A stretch of DNA of 15,937 nucleotides from Methanobacteriota archaeon (GCA_030837265.1 JAUPKV010000374.1:1-15937), one strand, 5' to 3'. Counted from the stretch's first letter, positions 1-7,218 are shown. The notes: generated by a model from the letters alone, not told the origin. Program-made: numbers and translations.

Positions 1-89
1 GTAATAGGTAAATTGGTTAATCCGAGAAAAACAATAGTCAAGCATATTGATGTTATTCGTAGTATATTAGTGCTTTGATACTTCATCAT
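1..89 (-). CDS. Start of an exported or membrane protein (partial, runs off left edge)
   Basis: On the minus strand an AGGAGGGA ribosome-binding site (94-101) lies 4 bases before an ATG at 89, which is followed at once by a second ATG. About 30 codons are visible. They begin with a short stretch containing Lys and Arg, then a hydrophobic run (roughly residues 12-25, including ICLTIVFLGLTNL) that looks like a signal peptide or first membrane helix. The rest of the gene is outside the window, so no function can be given. The strong ribosome-binding site, the open frame to the edge and the signal-like composition support a real gene. It is transcribed away from the vor operon. Confidence 0.6.
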   Translation of the reverse strand, partial: MMKYQSTNILRITSICLTIVFLGLTNLPI

Positions 90-101
90 CTAATCCCTCC
101 T

Positions 102-657
102 CTTTATCTTTCATTTTTATTTTTTTCTTTATTAACTGAGTTTTTCACGAAGTTAAGCTCATAAAATAATAAAATCTTCTACTAAAATAATAAATTTAAT
201 TAAATATTCACTAATTTTCTATTTTATTTCATCATATGAACTTTTTCATTTTAATCTCGTTGTTATAAAATTCAATTTATTATATATTCTAAATACAAAT
301 TCAATGAAGTGAATTATTTGAAAAAACCAATTTAACATCAGAATAAAATTTTTAATTGAGGAGTATGAGCTCAGATCCATTAATTTTCATAAGTTTCGAA
401 TCAACAATATGAGAACATTCGATCTTTTGATAATTTTAATTTGATAAAACACATTCTTTTCTTCGGGATTAAACTTAATGTTCTGCAGAATTAGAGTATA
501 GCAGCAGAGAGTTTACAACACTTTTCAAGAGTCCCGAACAACCGAAGACGTTAGAGAACCCAAAAAGAAAGAAATAAATACATTAAACTTTTTCTGAATC
601 GTTTGCTCTGAAAACAAACATTATGAGCGTACTATAAGCTTTATCTTATTCTTTATT
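102..657. other. AT-rich spacer with no gene seen
   Basis: This stretch separates the divergent gene at the left edge from the vor operon. It is very AT-rich, above all from 110 to 350, and no frame keeps a convincing start, ribosome-binding site and length together. A small dyad (AATTCA 298-303, TGAATT 310-315) is visible. The only ORF beside a fair ribosome-binding site, at about 366, has 15 codons and was not accepted. Confidence 0.6.
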
Positions 658-660
658 GAT

Positions 661-690
661 AAATATTATAAATGCAAATAGCTATTTCGA
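661..690 (+). promoter_or_regulatory. Probable vor operon promoter with overlapping palindrome
   Basis: An archaeal TATA-like element (ATTATAAAT, 665-673) is followed immediately by a perfect 12-base palindrome, AAATAGCTATTT (676-687). A TATA box here would put the transcription start near 695-700, giving a leader of about 110 bases. The palindrome falls between TATA box and start site, where a bound repressor would block the polymerase. The TATA box and palindrome are seen directly; their use as promoter and operator is inferred. Confidence 0.4.
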
Positions 691-811
691 AAATACTAGG
701 CAAAAGAGGCTCTTCTTCTATCATAAAAATCAAATTAACCCTGAACAAGGAACAGGAAGGAAGCGAGAGGGGCCTTAAAGGTTACTGAAAGAAAACGAAA
801 GAGGATTCCCC

Positions 812-1060
812 ATGTCTGAGAACGAGAAAAGAGAACCATACCCCGTAATCAACACTCTGGAGTGCAAAGCCTGCGGACGTTGCCTTCTCGCCTGTCCCAA
901 AGGCGTGCTTTCCATGAGTGAAAACCTGAATGCTCGAGGCTACACGTATATAGAGTATAAAGGAGAGGGCTGCTCAGGCTGTGCGAACTGCTATTATACA
1001 TGTCCTGAACCTCTTGCAATTGAAATCCATATCCCGCTGAAAGATAAGGAAGTAAACTGA
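812..1060 (+). CDS. vorC: 2-oxoacid:ferredoxin oxidoreductase, delta (ferredoxin-like) subunit, probably VorC
   Basis: This 82-residue protein carries two CxxCxxCxxxC motifs (C18, C21, C24, C28 and C54, C57, C60, C64), each followed by Pro, as in 2[4Fe-4S] ferredoxins. It should be the electron-transfer subunit of a cytoplasmic 2-oxoacid:ferredoxin oxidoreductase, carrying electrons from the thiamine diphosphate site to soluble ferredoxin. The start is supported by GAGG at 801-804, seven bases before the ATG. It is the first gene of a three-gene operon and lies 20 bases before the alpha subunit. The gene order small ferredoxin, alpha, fused beta-gamma and the lengths 82/351/481 match the methanogen 2-oxoisovalerate enzyme better than the four-subunit pyruvate or 2-oxoglutarate enzymes. 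Many annotations would call it KorD. Confidence 0.85.
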   Translation: MSENEKREPYPVINTLECKACGRCLLACPKGVLSMSENLNARGYTYIEYKGEGCSGCANCYYTCPEPLAIEIHIPLKDKEVN

Positions 1061-1080
1061 GGCAGAGAAGGAGGAAAAAG

Positions 1081-2136
1081 ATGGCAACACAACTTGTAAA
1101 AGGCAATTCTGCAATAGTCATCGGTGCACTTTATGCTGGATGTGACTGTTTCTTCGGATATCCAATAACTCCGGCAAGTGAGATTCTGCACGATGCATCT
1201 AAATATTTCCCAAAAGTTGGGAGGAAATTTGTCCAGGCCGAATCCGAAGAGGCAGCGGTAAATATGGTATATGGGGGGGCTTCTGCAGGGCACAGGGTTA
1301 TGACTTCTTCTTCAGGGCCTGGAATTAGCCTGATGCAGGAAGGAATCTCCTACCTTGCTGGCTCAGAACTTCCATGTGTGATTATAGATATTATGCGCGC
1401 AGGTCCCGGCCTTGGGAATATTGGACCGGAGCAATCAGATTACACTCAGCTGGTTAAAGGCGGAGGACACGGGAATTATAAAAATATTGTTCTTGCCCCG
1501 AATTCCGTTCAGGAAATGTGTAACTTTACCATGAAAGCTTTTGAGCTTGCCTTTAAATATAGAAATCCTGCTATAGTGCTTGCAGATGGTGTGCTGGGAC
1601 AAATGATTGAGTCTCTTGAGTTTCCAAAAACAGCCTTTGTTCCTGAAACAGATACCTCATGGGCTGTCAATGGCACTGCAGAAACCAGACATAACCTTAT
1701 AACTTCAATCTTTCTGGACTTTGATGAGCTTGGGCAGTTTAATGAAAAGCTCCAGGCAAAGTACGAATTGATCAGGCAGAACGAGGTAGATTTTGAGGAA
1801 TACTTGAGTGATGATGCCTCAATTATTCTGGTTTCTTATGGGATCAGCAGCAGAATCTGCAAATCAGCCGTAGATCTTGCCAGACAGGAAGGCATCAAAG
1901 TTGGACTTTTCAGGCCGAAAACTCTCTTCCCATTCCCTGAGGCTCAGTTGAAAGCTCTGGCAGAAAAGGGTTGCTCTTTCATTTCTGTGGAAATGAGTAA
2001 CGGTCAGATGAGAGATGATATAAGACTCGCAACAGGCTGCTCCAGACCGGTTAAACTGGTAAACCGTATGGGAGGAAATCTAATTACTCTTGAGCAAATA
2101 ATGGACGAAATTAAAAAAGTTGCAGGGGAGGTCTAA
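1081..2136 (+). CDS. vorB: 2-oxoacid:ferredoxin oxidoreductase, alpha subunit, probably VorB
   Basis: This 351-residue subunit has the hallmarks of the alpha chain of thiamine-diphosphate oxidoreductases: [10 protein letters not shown] at residues 26-35, a TSSSGPG turn at 75-81 and a second Rossmann-like domain from about residue 245 ([13 protein letters not shown]). With the beta domain it forms the active site that cleaves a 2-oxoacid with CoA to acyl-CoA, CO2 and reduced ferredoxin. In methanogens these enzymes can also run as reductive carboxylases for biosynthesis. AAGGAGGA at 1068-1075 sets the start. It ends two bases before the beta-gamma gene, so translation of the two is probably coupled. 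Substrate choice (branched-chain 2-oxoacids versus 2-oxoglutarate) cannot be read from the sequence and is inferred from operon architecture. Confidence 0.87.
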   Translation: MATQLVKGNSAIVIGALYAGCDCFFGYPITPASEILHDASKYFPKVGRKFVQAESEEAAVNMVYGGASAGHRVMTSSSGPGISLMQEGISYLAGSELPCVIIDIMRAGPGLGNIGPEQSDYTQLVKGGGHGNYKNIVLAPNSVQEMCNFTMKAFELAFKYRNPAIVLADGVLGQMIESLEFPKTAFVPETDTSWAVNGTAETRHNLITSIFLDFDELGQFNEKLQAKYELIRQNEVDFEEYLSDDASIILVSYGISSRICKSAVDLARQEGIKVGLFRPKTLFPFPEAQLKALAEKGCSFISVEMSNGQMRDDIRLATGCSRPVKLVNRMGGNLITLEQIMDEIKKVAGEV

Positions 2137-2138
2137 AA

Positions 2139-3584
2139 ATGGCAGCTGAAGTCATAAATGGTGAAAAAGTAATAGGGAGGCCAAAAGCACTCTATGCGGA
2201 ATATCCCCGTAAAGGAGGGGCAGCTCCAACAGCCACTCACTATTGTCCCGGATGTGGGCATGGAGTTCTGCACAAGCTTATTGCGGAGGCAATTGACGAC
2301 CTCGGTATTCAAGACCGGACAGTAATGATTAGTCCGGTGGGCTGTGCGGTTTTTGCTTATTATTATTTTGACATGGGCAATCTTCAGGTTGCTCACGGTC
2401 GTGCCCCTGCAGTAGGGACAGGAGTCTCAAGGGCAGAAGAAAACGCTGTAGTCATCTCTTATCAGGGAGACGGGGATCTTGCCTCGATAGGTCTTAATGA
2501 GACCATTCAAGCTGCAAATAGAGGAGAGAAGCTTGCAGTCTTTTTCGTGAATAATACTGTTTACGGAATGACAGGCGGACAGATGGCTCCTACAACCCTT
2601 ATCGGAGAAAAAACCACAACTTGCCCTGAAGGACGCGATCCGCGTTTTGCAGGCTATCCGATTCATATGTGCGAACTTCTGGACAACCTGAAGGCTCCGG
2701 TCTTTATTGAAAGGGTTTCGGTCTCAGATATTTCCCATATAAGAAAAGCGAGAAAAGCCGTTCGAAAAGCTCTGGAAGTCCAGCGTGATGGCAAAGGATA
2801 TGCTTTTGTTGAAGTCCTGGCAGCCTGCCCGACTAACCTCAAAATGGATGCAGAACAGGCTGTTAAATTCATTAATGAGGAAATGGAAACAGAGTTTCCT
2901 CTCAAGAATTTCAGGGACAAATCCGAGGAGGCTGAACCTCTTTATCGTGGAGTTAGTGACTTTTCGACTAAAGCCCTGGATAAACTTTATGGCATTGATG
3001 CGGATGTCCAGGAAAAACCCGCTAGAAAAGATTTTGCTCCTCTCAGGACCAAAATTGCAGGTTTTGGAGGACAGGGAGTTCTCAGTATGGGCATTATCCT
3101 GGCCCAGGCAGGAGTAAAGGCAAATCTCAATGCTTCATGGTTCCCATCTTATGGTCCGGAACAGCGCGGAGGAACATCAAACTGCTCGGTTGTGATTTCA
3201 GGCCAGTCCATAGGTTCTCCTACAGCTTATACCCCAGATATCCTGATAGCTATGAACCGCCCCTCTCTGGAGAAATTCGAAGGAACAGTCAAAAAAGGAG
3301 GCTTTATCCTTTTTGATTCCTCAATTGGCGAAGCGGAGACACCTTCAGATGTAGTAGCTATTCCAGTTCCGGCTACTGAAAGAGCTAAGGAGGCAGGAGA
3401 CGAAAGGGCTGCTAACTCTTTCATACTCGGAGTCCTTATGGGTATTAATGCAACAGGCTTGGAAGAAGATGCCTTCAAGGAAGCTCTTGCTGAGAATTTC
3501 GCTGGTAAACCCAAGGTCATCGCATTCAACCAGCAACTCCTTGAAGCAGGAGCTAAATGGGCCAGAGAAAATGTTAAGGTATGA
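2139..3584 (+). CDS. vorA: 2-oxoacid:ferredoxin oxidoreductase, fused beta-gamma subunit, probably VorA
   Basis: This 481-residue protein joins two subunits. Residues about 25-255 are the thiamine-diphosphate-binding beta subunit: YCPGCGHG at 35-42, and the cofactor and magnesium motif starting GDGD at 110-113 and ending with NN at 138-139. Residues about 303-475 are the gamma subunit, opening with [13 protein letters not shown] and carrying [13 protein letters not shown] at 339-351. A charged linker (about 256-302) joins them. The fusion and length match the large subunit of the three-subunit 2-oxoisovalerate:ferredoxin oxidoreductase known from Methanothermobacter, so the product is named VorA. 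KorB/KorG naming is the alternative. The GGGGAGGT ribosome-binding site lies inside the end of the preceding gene. Two hairpins follow the stop. Confidence 0.85.
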   Translation: MAAEVINGEKVIGRPKALYAEYPRKGGAAPTATHYCPGCGHGVLHKLIAEAIDDLGIQDRTVMISPVGCAVFAYYYFDMGNLQVAHGRAPAVGTGVSRAEENAVVISYQGDGDLASIGLNETIQAANRGEKLAVFFVNNTVYGMTGGQMAPTTLIGEKTTTCPEGRDPRFAGYPIHMCELLDNLKAPVFIERVSVSDISHIRKARKAVRKALEVQRDGKGYAFVEVLAACPTNLKMDAEQAVKFINEEMETEFPLKNFRDKSEEAEPLYRGVSDFSTKALDKLYGIDADVQEKPARKDFAPLRTKIAGFGGQGVLSMGIILAQAGVKANLNASWFPSYGPEQRGGTSNCSVVISGQSIGSPTAYTPDILIAMNRPSLEKFEGTVKKGGFILFDSSIGEAETPSDVVAIPVPATERAKEAGDERAANSFILGVLMGINATGLEEDAFKEALAENFAGKPKVIAFNQQLLEAGAKWARENVKV

Positions 3585-3633
3585 AGAAAAATCTGAATTT
3601 AACATTAAAGAGTGAGGCCCCCTTTCTCGGTAG

Positions 3634-3649
3634 ATCCGGTTTACCGGAT
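3634..3649. terminator. Perfect dyad after the vor operon
   Basis: ATCCGGT (3634-3640) and ACCGGAT (3643-3649) are perfect inverted repeats separated by two T residues, 50 bases after the vorA stop. No T-run follows. It may be a 3' RNA structure or processing stop rather than the terminator itself. A similar CCGGAT/ATCCGG hairpin occurs at 6819-6833. Confidence 0.4.
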
Positions 3650-3720
3650 TCGGACAGGTGGGGTATGAAAGCCGTAACTTCAAAACTATTATAGAATGCC
3701 TTGTGGAAAGGTTACCGTAC

Positions 3721-3746
3721 AGGTGGAGGAAATTTCTCCACCTTTT
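3721..3746 (+). terminator. Hairpin terminator of the vor operon
   Basis: AGGTGGAG (3721-3728) pairs perfectly with CTCCACCT (3736-3743) across a 7-base AT loop, and T residues follow on the plus strand. It sits between the vor operon and the convergent minus-strand gene ending at 3755. The T-run lies on the plus-strand side, so it should stop vor transcripts mainly. Confidence 0.6.
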
Positions 3747-3754
3747 GCGTTTTC

Positions 3755-4300
3755 TCAGTGCTCTTTTAGCTTTAAAGGAATATAGTAATCGATTTCTGAA
3801 TTCTCGTTATCCAATCCGTAGTAGCGGTTTTTATAATAGGCTAGCATCAAATAGGGATAAGCTTCTTCGTATTCAGAGTTAGGCAACCATTCTTGCCAGA
3901 TATATTCTCCTCCTCTGAACATTTCCCTTCCCTTGAAGGTGAATACTGCGTATTTCGTGGATGGAAAAGTCTTACAAAACATTTCGAGGGGCATTTCGTC
4001 AGTTCTGTTTACTTCAAGGCCTACGAATACATAGAATTTTCCAGTTTCAGAGTAATCATCTGGTTGGATATGTGCCTCATACGCAACTTCATTTATTGCG
4101 TAATTTTCTAGTTTTTTGTCATATTTTTCGTACAACTTGTAAAAACGCTTCCAGAGTGATCCGATTTCATTTTCCATATTCCACTCTTCTTTTGAATGAA
4201 AAGGATTACCATAAAAAACACATCCCACTAATTTAAAGGATTTTTCATCAATAATTTCTATTTTCAATGGTTTTAAAGAGTTTTTGGCGGTCATATGCAT
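3755..4300 (-). CDS. GyrI-like/AraC effector-binding domain protein, stand-alone
   Basis: The 181-residue protein has the layout of the GyrI-like small-molecule-binding domain, as found at the end of AraC- and MerR-type regulators and in stand-alone effector-binding proteins. Visible features are an early VGCVFYGNPF strand, a W-rich helix region with SLWKRFYKLYEK, a YVFVGLEV strand after the middle, then the paired segments TKYAVFTFKG and YIWQEWLPNSEYEEAYPYLM. There is no DNA-binding helix, so it would act as a ligand-binding partner or sequestering protein. No good ribosome-binding site precedes the ATG; a second ATG two codons in is equally possible. The next gene upstream on the same strand also carries this domain, 77 bases away. 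The ligand is unknown. Confidence 0.72.
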   Translation of the reverse strand: MHMTAKNSLKPLKIEIIDEKSFKLVGCVFYGNPFHSKEEWNMENEIGSLWKRFYKLYEKYDKKLENYAINEVAYEAHIQPDDYSETGKFYVFVGLEVNRTDEMPLEMFCKTFPSTKYAVFTFKGREMFRGGEYIWQEWLPNSEYEEAYPYLMLAYYKNRYYGLDNENSEIDYYIPLKLKEH

Positions 4301-4333
4301 TATCCAAAAAAAGGAATTAAGAAATAGTTTTTG

Positions 4334-4345
4334 ATAATATATTTT
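4334..4345 (-). promoter_or_regulatory. TATA box for the stand-alone effector-binding gene
   Basis: On the minus strand this reads AAAATATATTAT, a good archaeal TATA-like element. Transcription would start near 4313, giving a short leader of about 13 bases before the ATG at 4300. It suggests the gene can be transcribed separately from the upstream fused gene, which is on the same strand. No other promoter evidence is available. Confidence 0.35.
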
Positions 4346-4377
4346 AATGTAACTTCATAAAGGGTGCTTTTTATCCT

Positions 4378-5352
4378 TTACTGGTCATGCGTCCAGTCTG
4401 GCCAGAGGAAAGAAAGCCACTTAGGAATTTCCGGTTCCTTTACTCTGTCATATGCAGGGAAATAAGCTTTTAAATCAATAATAGGAGTCCCATCATCCGC
4501 ATCAAGACCGGATACACTTACAATTCCTGCTTTTTCGTCGATACCTTCTATTTTACAGGTTGTTATCATTATGGGGTTCGGACGGTACTCTGCACGAGTT
4601 GCAAATATTCCTGTTAACCTATCCTGGGCATATGGAGGATAAATCCGGAGCAGATTTCGGTATTTTCGGTATTCGCCATTTTCGAGTTCATTTGCCCACC
4701 AGAGCACGATTACATGGCTGAAATTATTTAATTCTTTTAAACCGGGGATGTATTTATCACTAATCTCCAGAGATGCTTTCATGCCATTTTTCCTTACATA
4801 CCCGATTGGCGAAATTTTATAGGAACTTTCTTGTTCTGAGAGCTCTTGAGATTGCTCTTTTACATTTGTATCATTGTTTGAATCTTCAAAGCCCTCTAAA
4901 TCCATAACAGGAAACATAACTTCTGTCAAAAGTTCACTTTCAGGCACTTCGCAAGGGTTGTTATGGTAAGCCTCCCTTGGAGCACCGATCATCTCATAAC
5001 TGCCTCCAATAATGTACTGGACCATTTCAGCGTAAACCGGACCTAATCCTGTATAAGGGCCTTTATGGATAGTTGACAGAACTTTGTGTTTTGGCATGAT
5101 TTTTATTTTTACTCTCTCGTCTCCGTTTGTATCTCCCTGAAAGGGCATACCAACTTCATACTGCATCTTTTCCGGCGGTACTTCCATTGGGCTGGTGTAA
5201 TATACCACAAAAGGGGGCTGGGTAATCCGGAGTCCTTTTTGCATGACCCATCCAGCTAATTCTCCTATTATCGCTCCCATATCTTCTAATCGACCAACAT
5301 GGGAAATGCTGGCTACCTGATTTTCTTCCACGGTTTTTAATTCGATTTCCAT
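4378..5352 (-). CDS. GyrI-like effector-binding domain fused to a TrmO/TsaA (UPF0066) domain
   Basis: This 324-residue protein has two domains. Residues 1-153 are GyrI-like: an opening beta strand ending SISHVGRLEDM, PPFVVYYTSP at 46-55, MPKHKVLSTIHKGPYTGL at 86-103, and an ENPC-like end (NNPCEVPESELLTEVMFPV). Residues 154-176 are a hydrophilic Gln/Glu/Ser linker. Residues 177-324 match the TrmO/TsaA beta-barrel family: ISPIGYVRKNGM at 180-191, FATRAEYRPNPI at 250-261 and DDGTPIIDLKAYFPAYD at 286-302. Characterised TrmO enzymes use S-adenosylmethionine to methylate the t6A base at tRNA position 37; archaeal members are less well studied. AAGGAGAA lies just before the ATG and fixes the start. 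The fusion hints that the methyltransferase-like domain is gated by, or senses, a small molecule. That role is inferred. Confidence 0.78.
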   Translation of the reverse strand: MEIELKTVEENQVASISHVGRLEDMGAIIGELAGWVMQKGLRITQPPFVVYYTSPMEVPPEKMQYEVGMPFQGDTNGDERVKIKIMPKHKVLSTIHKGPYTGLGPVYAEMVQYIIGGSYEMIGAPREAYHNNPCEVPESELLTEVMFPVMDLEGFEDSNNDTNVKEQSQELSEQESSYKISPIGYVRKNGMKASLEISDKYIPGLKELNNFSHVIVLWWANELENGEYRKYRNLLRIYPPYAQDRLTGIFATRAEYRPNPIMITTCKIEGIDEKAGIVSVSGLDADDGTPIIDLKAYFPAYDRVKEPEIPKWLSFLWPDWTHDQ

Positions 5353-5365
5353 ATTAATTCTCCTT

Positions 5366-5402
5366 AAATTGCTTACAGGTATAGGTTGAAATTGCTTGCA
5401 GG
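5366..5402 (-). repeat. Paired 14-base direct repeats upstream of the GyrI-TrmO gene
   Basis: AAATTGCTTACAGG (5366-5379) and AAATTGCTTGCAGG (5389-5402) differ at one base and are spaced 23 bases start to start, about two DNA turns. They lie 14-50 bases upstream of the minus-strand gene start and so within its leader or promoter. This is the layout of a paired operator for a dimeric regulator, perhaps the ArsR-type protein encoded on the other side of the gap. Confidence 0.4.
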
Positions 5403-5684
5403 CACATTACGGATTTAATTGTACTAAAAGTTTATTGTTTCATGGATTAATATTCCGCTCTTTCTTGAACTATAGGTAGAAAAAGACACTTTGTTATTCT
5501 TGCGGTTTAAAAGAGTTGCCAAGAAAAATCGCCACATCAAATGGGTAACCCCGGTCTAGAATAGGATTTTCAAAAATAATATGTCCAAAAACTATTGTAG
5601 AACCAGAATTAAAGTGAATTCAAATTTCCCACCAGATATAGCGAAGGACCGAATAAAGTATTTTGGGAACAGCAGTTATAGAAA
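5403..5684. other. Divergent intergenic region without a gene
   Basis: This stretch lies between the divergent GyrI-TrmO and ArsR-type genes. No frame with a convincing start was found. Together with the flanking repeats and TATA box it is the shared control region of the two divergent genes. Confidence 0.5.
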
Positions 5685-5717
5685 AGATATTTATTAAATT
5701 GGAAAAACAAGTAAATT
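5685..5717 (+). promoter_or_regulatory. TATA box placing transcription start at the ATG (leaderless)
   Basis: AGATATTTAT at about 5685-5694 is a TATA-like element centred about 27 bases before the ATG at 5718. That spacing would start the RNA at or next to the start codon. The sequence between has no GGAGG or GGTG, which fits a leaderless message. Confidence 0.4.
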
Positions 5718-6098
5718 ATGGATAAAAAAAATGATCTAGACCTTTCACAAGAGTTTCTTATTAATTCGTCAGATGAAATCCTTTCCATTTTAAAAACAAT
5801 TGCACATGTTAACCGATTTCGGATTTTAGTCCTTCTTTTAAATGGACCTTTGACATTTCGAACATTACTTGAAGAGATGAACATTAAAAAATCAGCACTG
5901 GCCAATCACTTAACAGAATTAAAAAATAGCAATCTTGTGAACAAAATACAGCATGGTACCTATAAAATAAGTGATTCTGGGAAGAATTACATCAAATCAA
6001 TTGAAAGAAGCTATAGAGAAAATAAAGCTATTGAAAAGAGAATTTGGGAATCAAAACAGAGAGAACAGCTTTCAAAATCCTTCTTAGAACGTAAATAG
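5718..6098 (+). CDS. ArsR-type winged-helix transcription regulator
   Basis: This 126-residue protein has a typical ArsR winged helix-turn-helix across residues 20-95: ILKTIAHVNRFRILVLLLNG (helices 1-2), LLEEMNIKKSALANHLTELKN (turn and recognition helix, about 50-70) and a wing ending KIQHGTYKISDSGKNYI. No CxC metal-binding motif is present in the DNA-binding part, so it is not an obvious metal sensor. A charged helical tail (96-126) may dimerise. There is no ribosome-binding site, and a TATA box is placed for a leaderless transcript. It diverges from two genes with effector-binding domains. Since this protein has no ligand domain of its own, it may work with them as a split regulator; that link is inferred from position only. 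Confidence 0.8.
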   Translation: MDKKNDLDLSQEFLINSSDEILSILKTIAHVNRFRILVLLLNGPLTFRTLLEEMNIKKSALANHLTELKNSNLVNKIQHGTYKISDSGKNYIKSIERSYRENKAIEKRIWESKQREQLSKSFLERK

Positions 6099-6524
6099 TA
6101 ATTCCGATGTAGAAAAACTACATAAAATTGATTGCAATGTAAATGTTAGTTAAGAAGTATTGGTAGAATCTGAGTTCCTATTTTCAAACCCTGCCGGCGA
6201 TCCAACCCAAAAATTGAGAGAGACCCCTCCACTCCCAATTGATTTTGCAAGGATGTGGTTATATATTATAGCCGATCAAAGAAGCATTCTTTAATTTGAT
6301 TTTCGCTGCAATATGGTTTTTTGTTAAATCATATATTTTTATAATCAAATAAATTCCAAGTGCGATTAGTATTTTATTGATATCTGATATTTAGACCAGG
6401 TGTTCGGGTATACTATTATATCATATATCATTGAATGTATTTAGACAAGTATCCTAACTAGTTTATGATAACATAATATTAGTTATTAAAAATATTATAT
6501 ATGATAAAGGTGTAGTAAAAAATG

Positions 6525-6699
6525 CGTTCTCATCTCTCACACCCCACTGCAAACAACGCCTACTCCGGAACACTACTCCACAATAAATCTGAAATAAACT
6601 TGCAACCCATAGTAAAAGTACCTCAATACCTCTTCCCCAACTAAAACAAGTAAGTCTTTTAAATATCGTTCCGAGCTCCTAGGTTTTTGGATGAGAACG
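6525..6699. repeat. Short inverted-repeat-bounded element, possible MITE or IS remnant
   Basis: CGTTCTCATC (6525-6534) and GATGAGAACG (6690-6699) are perfect 10-base inverted repeats. A second inner pair, CGGAAC and GTTCCG, lies inside. The interior is richer in C than its surroundings. On the plus strand a 40-codon ORF (6522-6644) begins inside the left repeat, with AAGGTG nine bases before its ATG. No transposase and no clear target duplication are visible. It could be a miniature element, an IS end, or a structured RNA closed by the repeats. Confidence 0.35.
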
Positions 6700-6818
6700 T
6701 ACCTCACTTAAACATTTTTTTGATGAGTTTTTCAGATGATTCCTTAATTTGTCATTACGTTTTTAAGACTGATGTTTTTCGTAAGGTCAAAAGTTTAAAT
6801 TTATTGACCTGGTATTGT

Positions 6819-6833
6819 CCGGATTTTATCCGG
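6819..6833. terminator. Short perfect hairpin CCGGAT/ATCCGG
   Basis: CCGGAT (6819-6824), a TTT loop and ATCCGG (6828-6833) form a perfect 6-base stem. It has the same core as the dyad after the vor operon. No long T-run follows, so a terminator role is uncertain. Confidence 0.3.
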
Positions 6834-6953
6834 GATTAGCTAGTCTCTCTGTCATTTTAAACATTCACATTATGTACTCGAAAGTAAAATTCAAGCGTAG
6901 TAGACCTTTCGAAGTATCTTAAGCAATGCTTAAAGGATTAAATGGACAATGAG

Positions 6954-6964
6954 ATATATAATTA
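6954..6964 (+). promoter_or_regulatory. TATA box for a 33-codon small ORF
   Basis: ATATATAATTA at 6954-6964 is a strong archaeal TATA-like sequence. A start site about 27 bases later (near 6985) would give a leader of about 11 bases before the ATG at 6996. A near-perfect dyad (6919-6933) lies just upstream. Confidence 0.35.
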
Positions 6965-6995
6965 AAACTTCAGCAGTGTTAAATTTGTGGTATAG

Positions 6996-7097
6996 ATGAG
7001 CAAAAAGAACAAAATACTTGTGGAGATATATAATAATGTGAAAGATGGAAATTGTGCAAAAGGAGAATCCTGTATAGTCAAACTACAGGCAATATAA
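6996..7097 (+). CDS. Candidate small protein, 33 residues with two cysteines
   Basis: The ORF starts MSKKNKILVEIYNNV and contains NCAKGESC, two cysteines five residues apart. It is lysine-rich at the start with an alternating hydrophobic pattern that could form a strand or short helix. A TATA box sits at the right distance upstream, and a large hairpin followed by T-rich sequence closes the unit 15 bases after the stop. There is no strong ribosome-binding site, which fits a very short leader. No family is recognised. Methanosarcina species are known to make many proteins under 70 residues, so a real gene is plausible, but an ORF this short can arise by chance or be part of a small RNA. Confidence 0.35.
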   Translation: MSKKNKILVEIYNNVKDGNCAKGESCIVKLQAI

Positions 7098-7111
7098 AGA
7101 GCAGAAGGGGA

Positions 7112-7190
7112 TAGGGAGAATTGCAGCATAGATACAATATGGGGGTACTGTATCGAAATCTCTCTACTCCCTAATTCTGCCTTACTTTTT
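7112..7190 (+). terminator. Large two-part stem-loop with T-rich tail
   Basis: An outer stem TAGGGAG (7112-7118)/CTCCCTA (7167-7173) encloses an inner stem GATACAATA (7131-7139)/TACTGTATC (7146-7154), with one mismatch, around a TGGGGG loop. T-rich sequence follows on the plus strand (7185-7190 and again near 7208-7214). This would suit a terminator for the 33-codon ORF, or the body of a small RNA. It also lies just past the 3' end of the convergent AlkD-type gene. Confidence 0.45.
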
Positions 7191-7218
7191 CCAAAATTTT
7201 TAATACCTTTTTTTACTG

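Larger units (their letters stand above)
6099..6995. other. Long intergenic region with relics and small repeats
   Basis: No large gene is present. A noticeably GC-richer patch (about 6185-6250) is open on the minus strand for 34 codons (6146-6250) with no ribosome-binding site and looks like a relic. An AT-rich stretch follows to 6510. Then comes a 175-base unit bounded by short inverted repeats (6525-6699) and a hairpin (6819-6833). A near-perfect dyad, TTAAGCA-A-TGCTTAA, lies at 6919-6933, just upstream of the TATA box for the next small ORF. Confidence 0.5.

Noticed and set aside
366..413. Short ORF MSSDPLIFISFESTI after GAGGAG
   Set aside because: Only 15 codons, with no promoter or terminator context. 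Likely chance in an AT-rich spacer.
6710..6777. A C/D-box-like small RNA: TGATGA at 6721-6726, CTGA at 6769-6772, with AAACA/TGTTT ends
   Set aside because: The boxes occur in a T-rich stretch where such short motifs arise easily. Internal C' and D' boxes are poor, the terminal stem is all A-T apart from one pair, and no guide target could be checked.
6840..7110. CRISPR or tRNA gene in the long gap
   Set aside because: No regularly spaced repeats and no T-loop or cloverleaf pattern were found here or elsewhere in the window.
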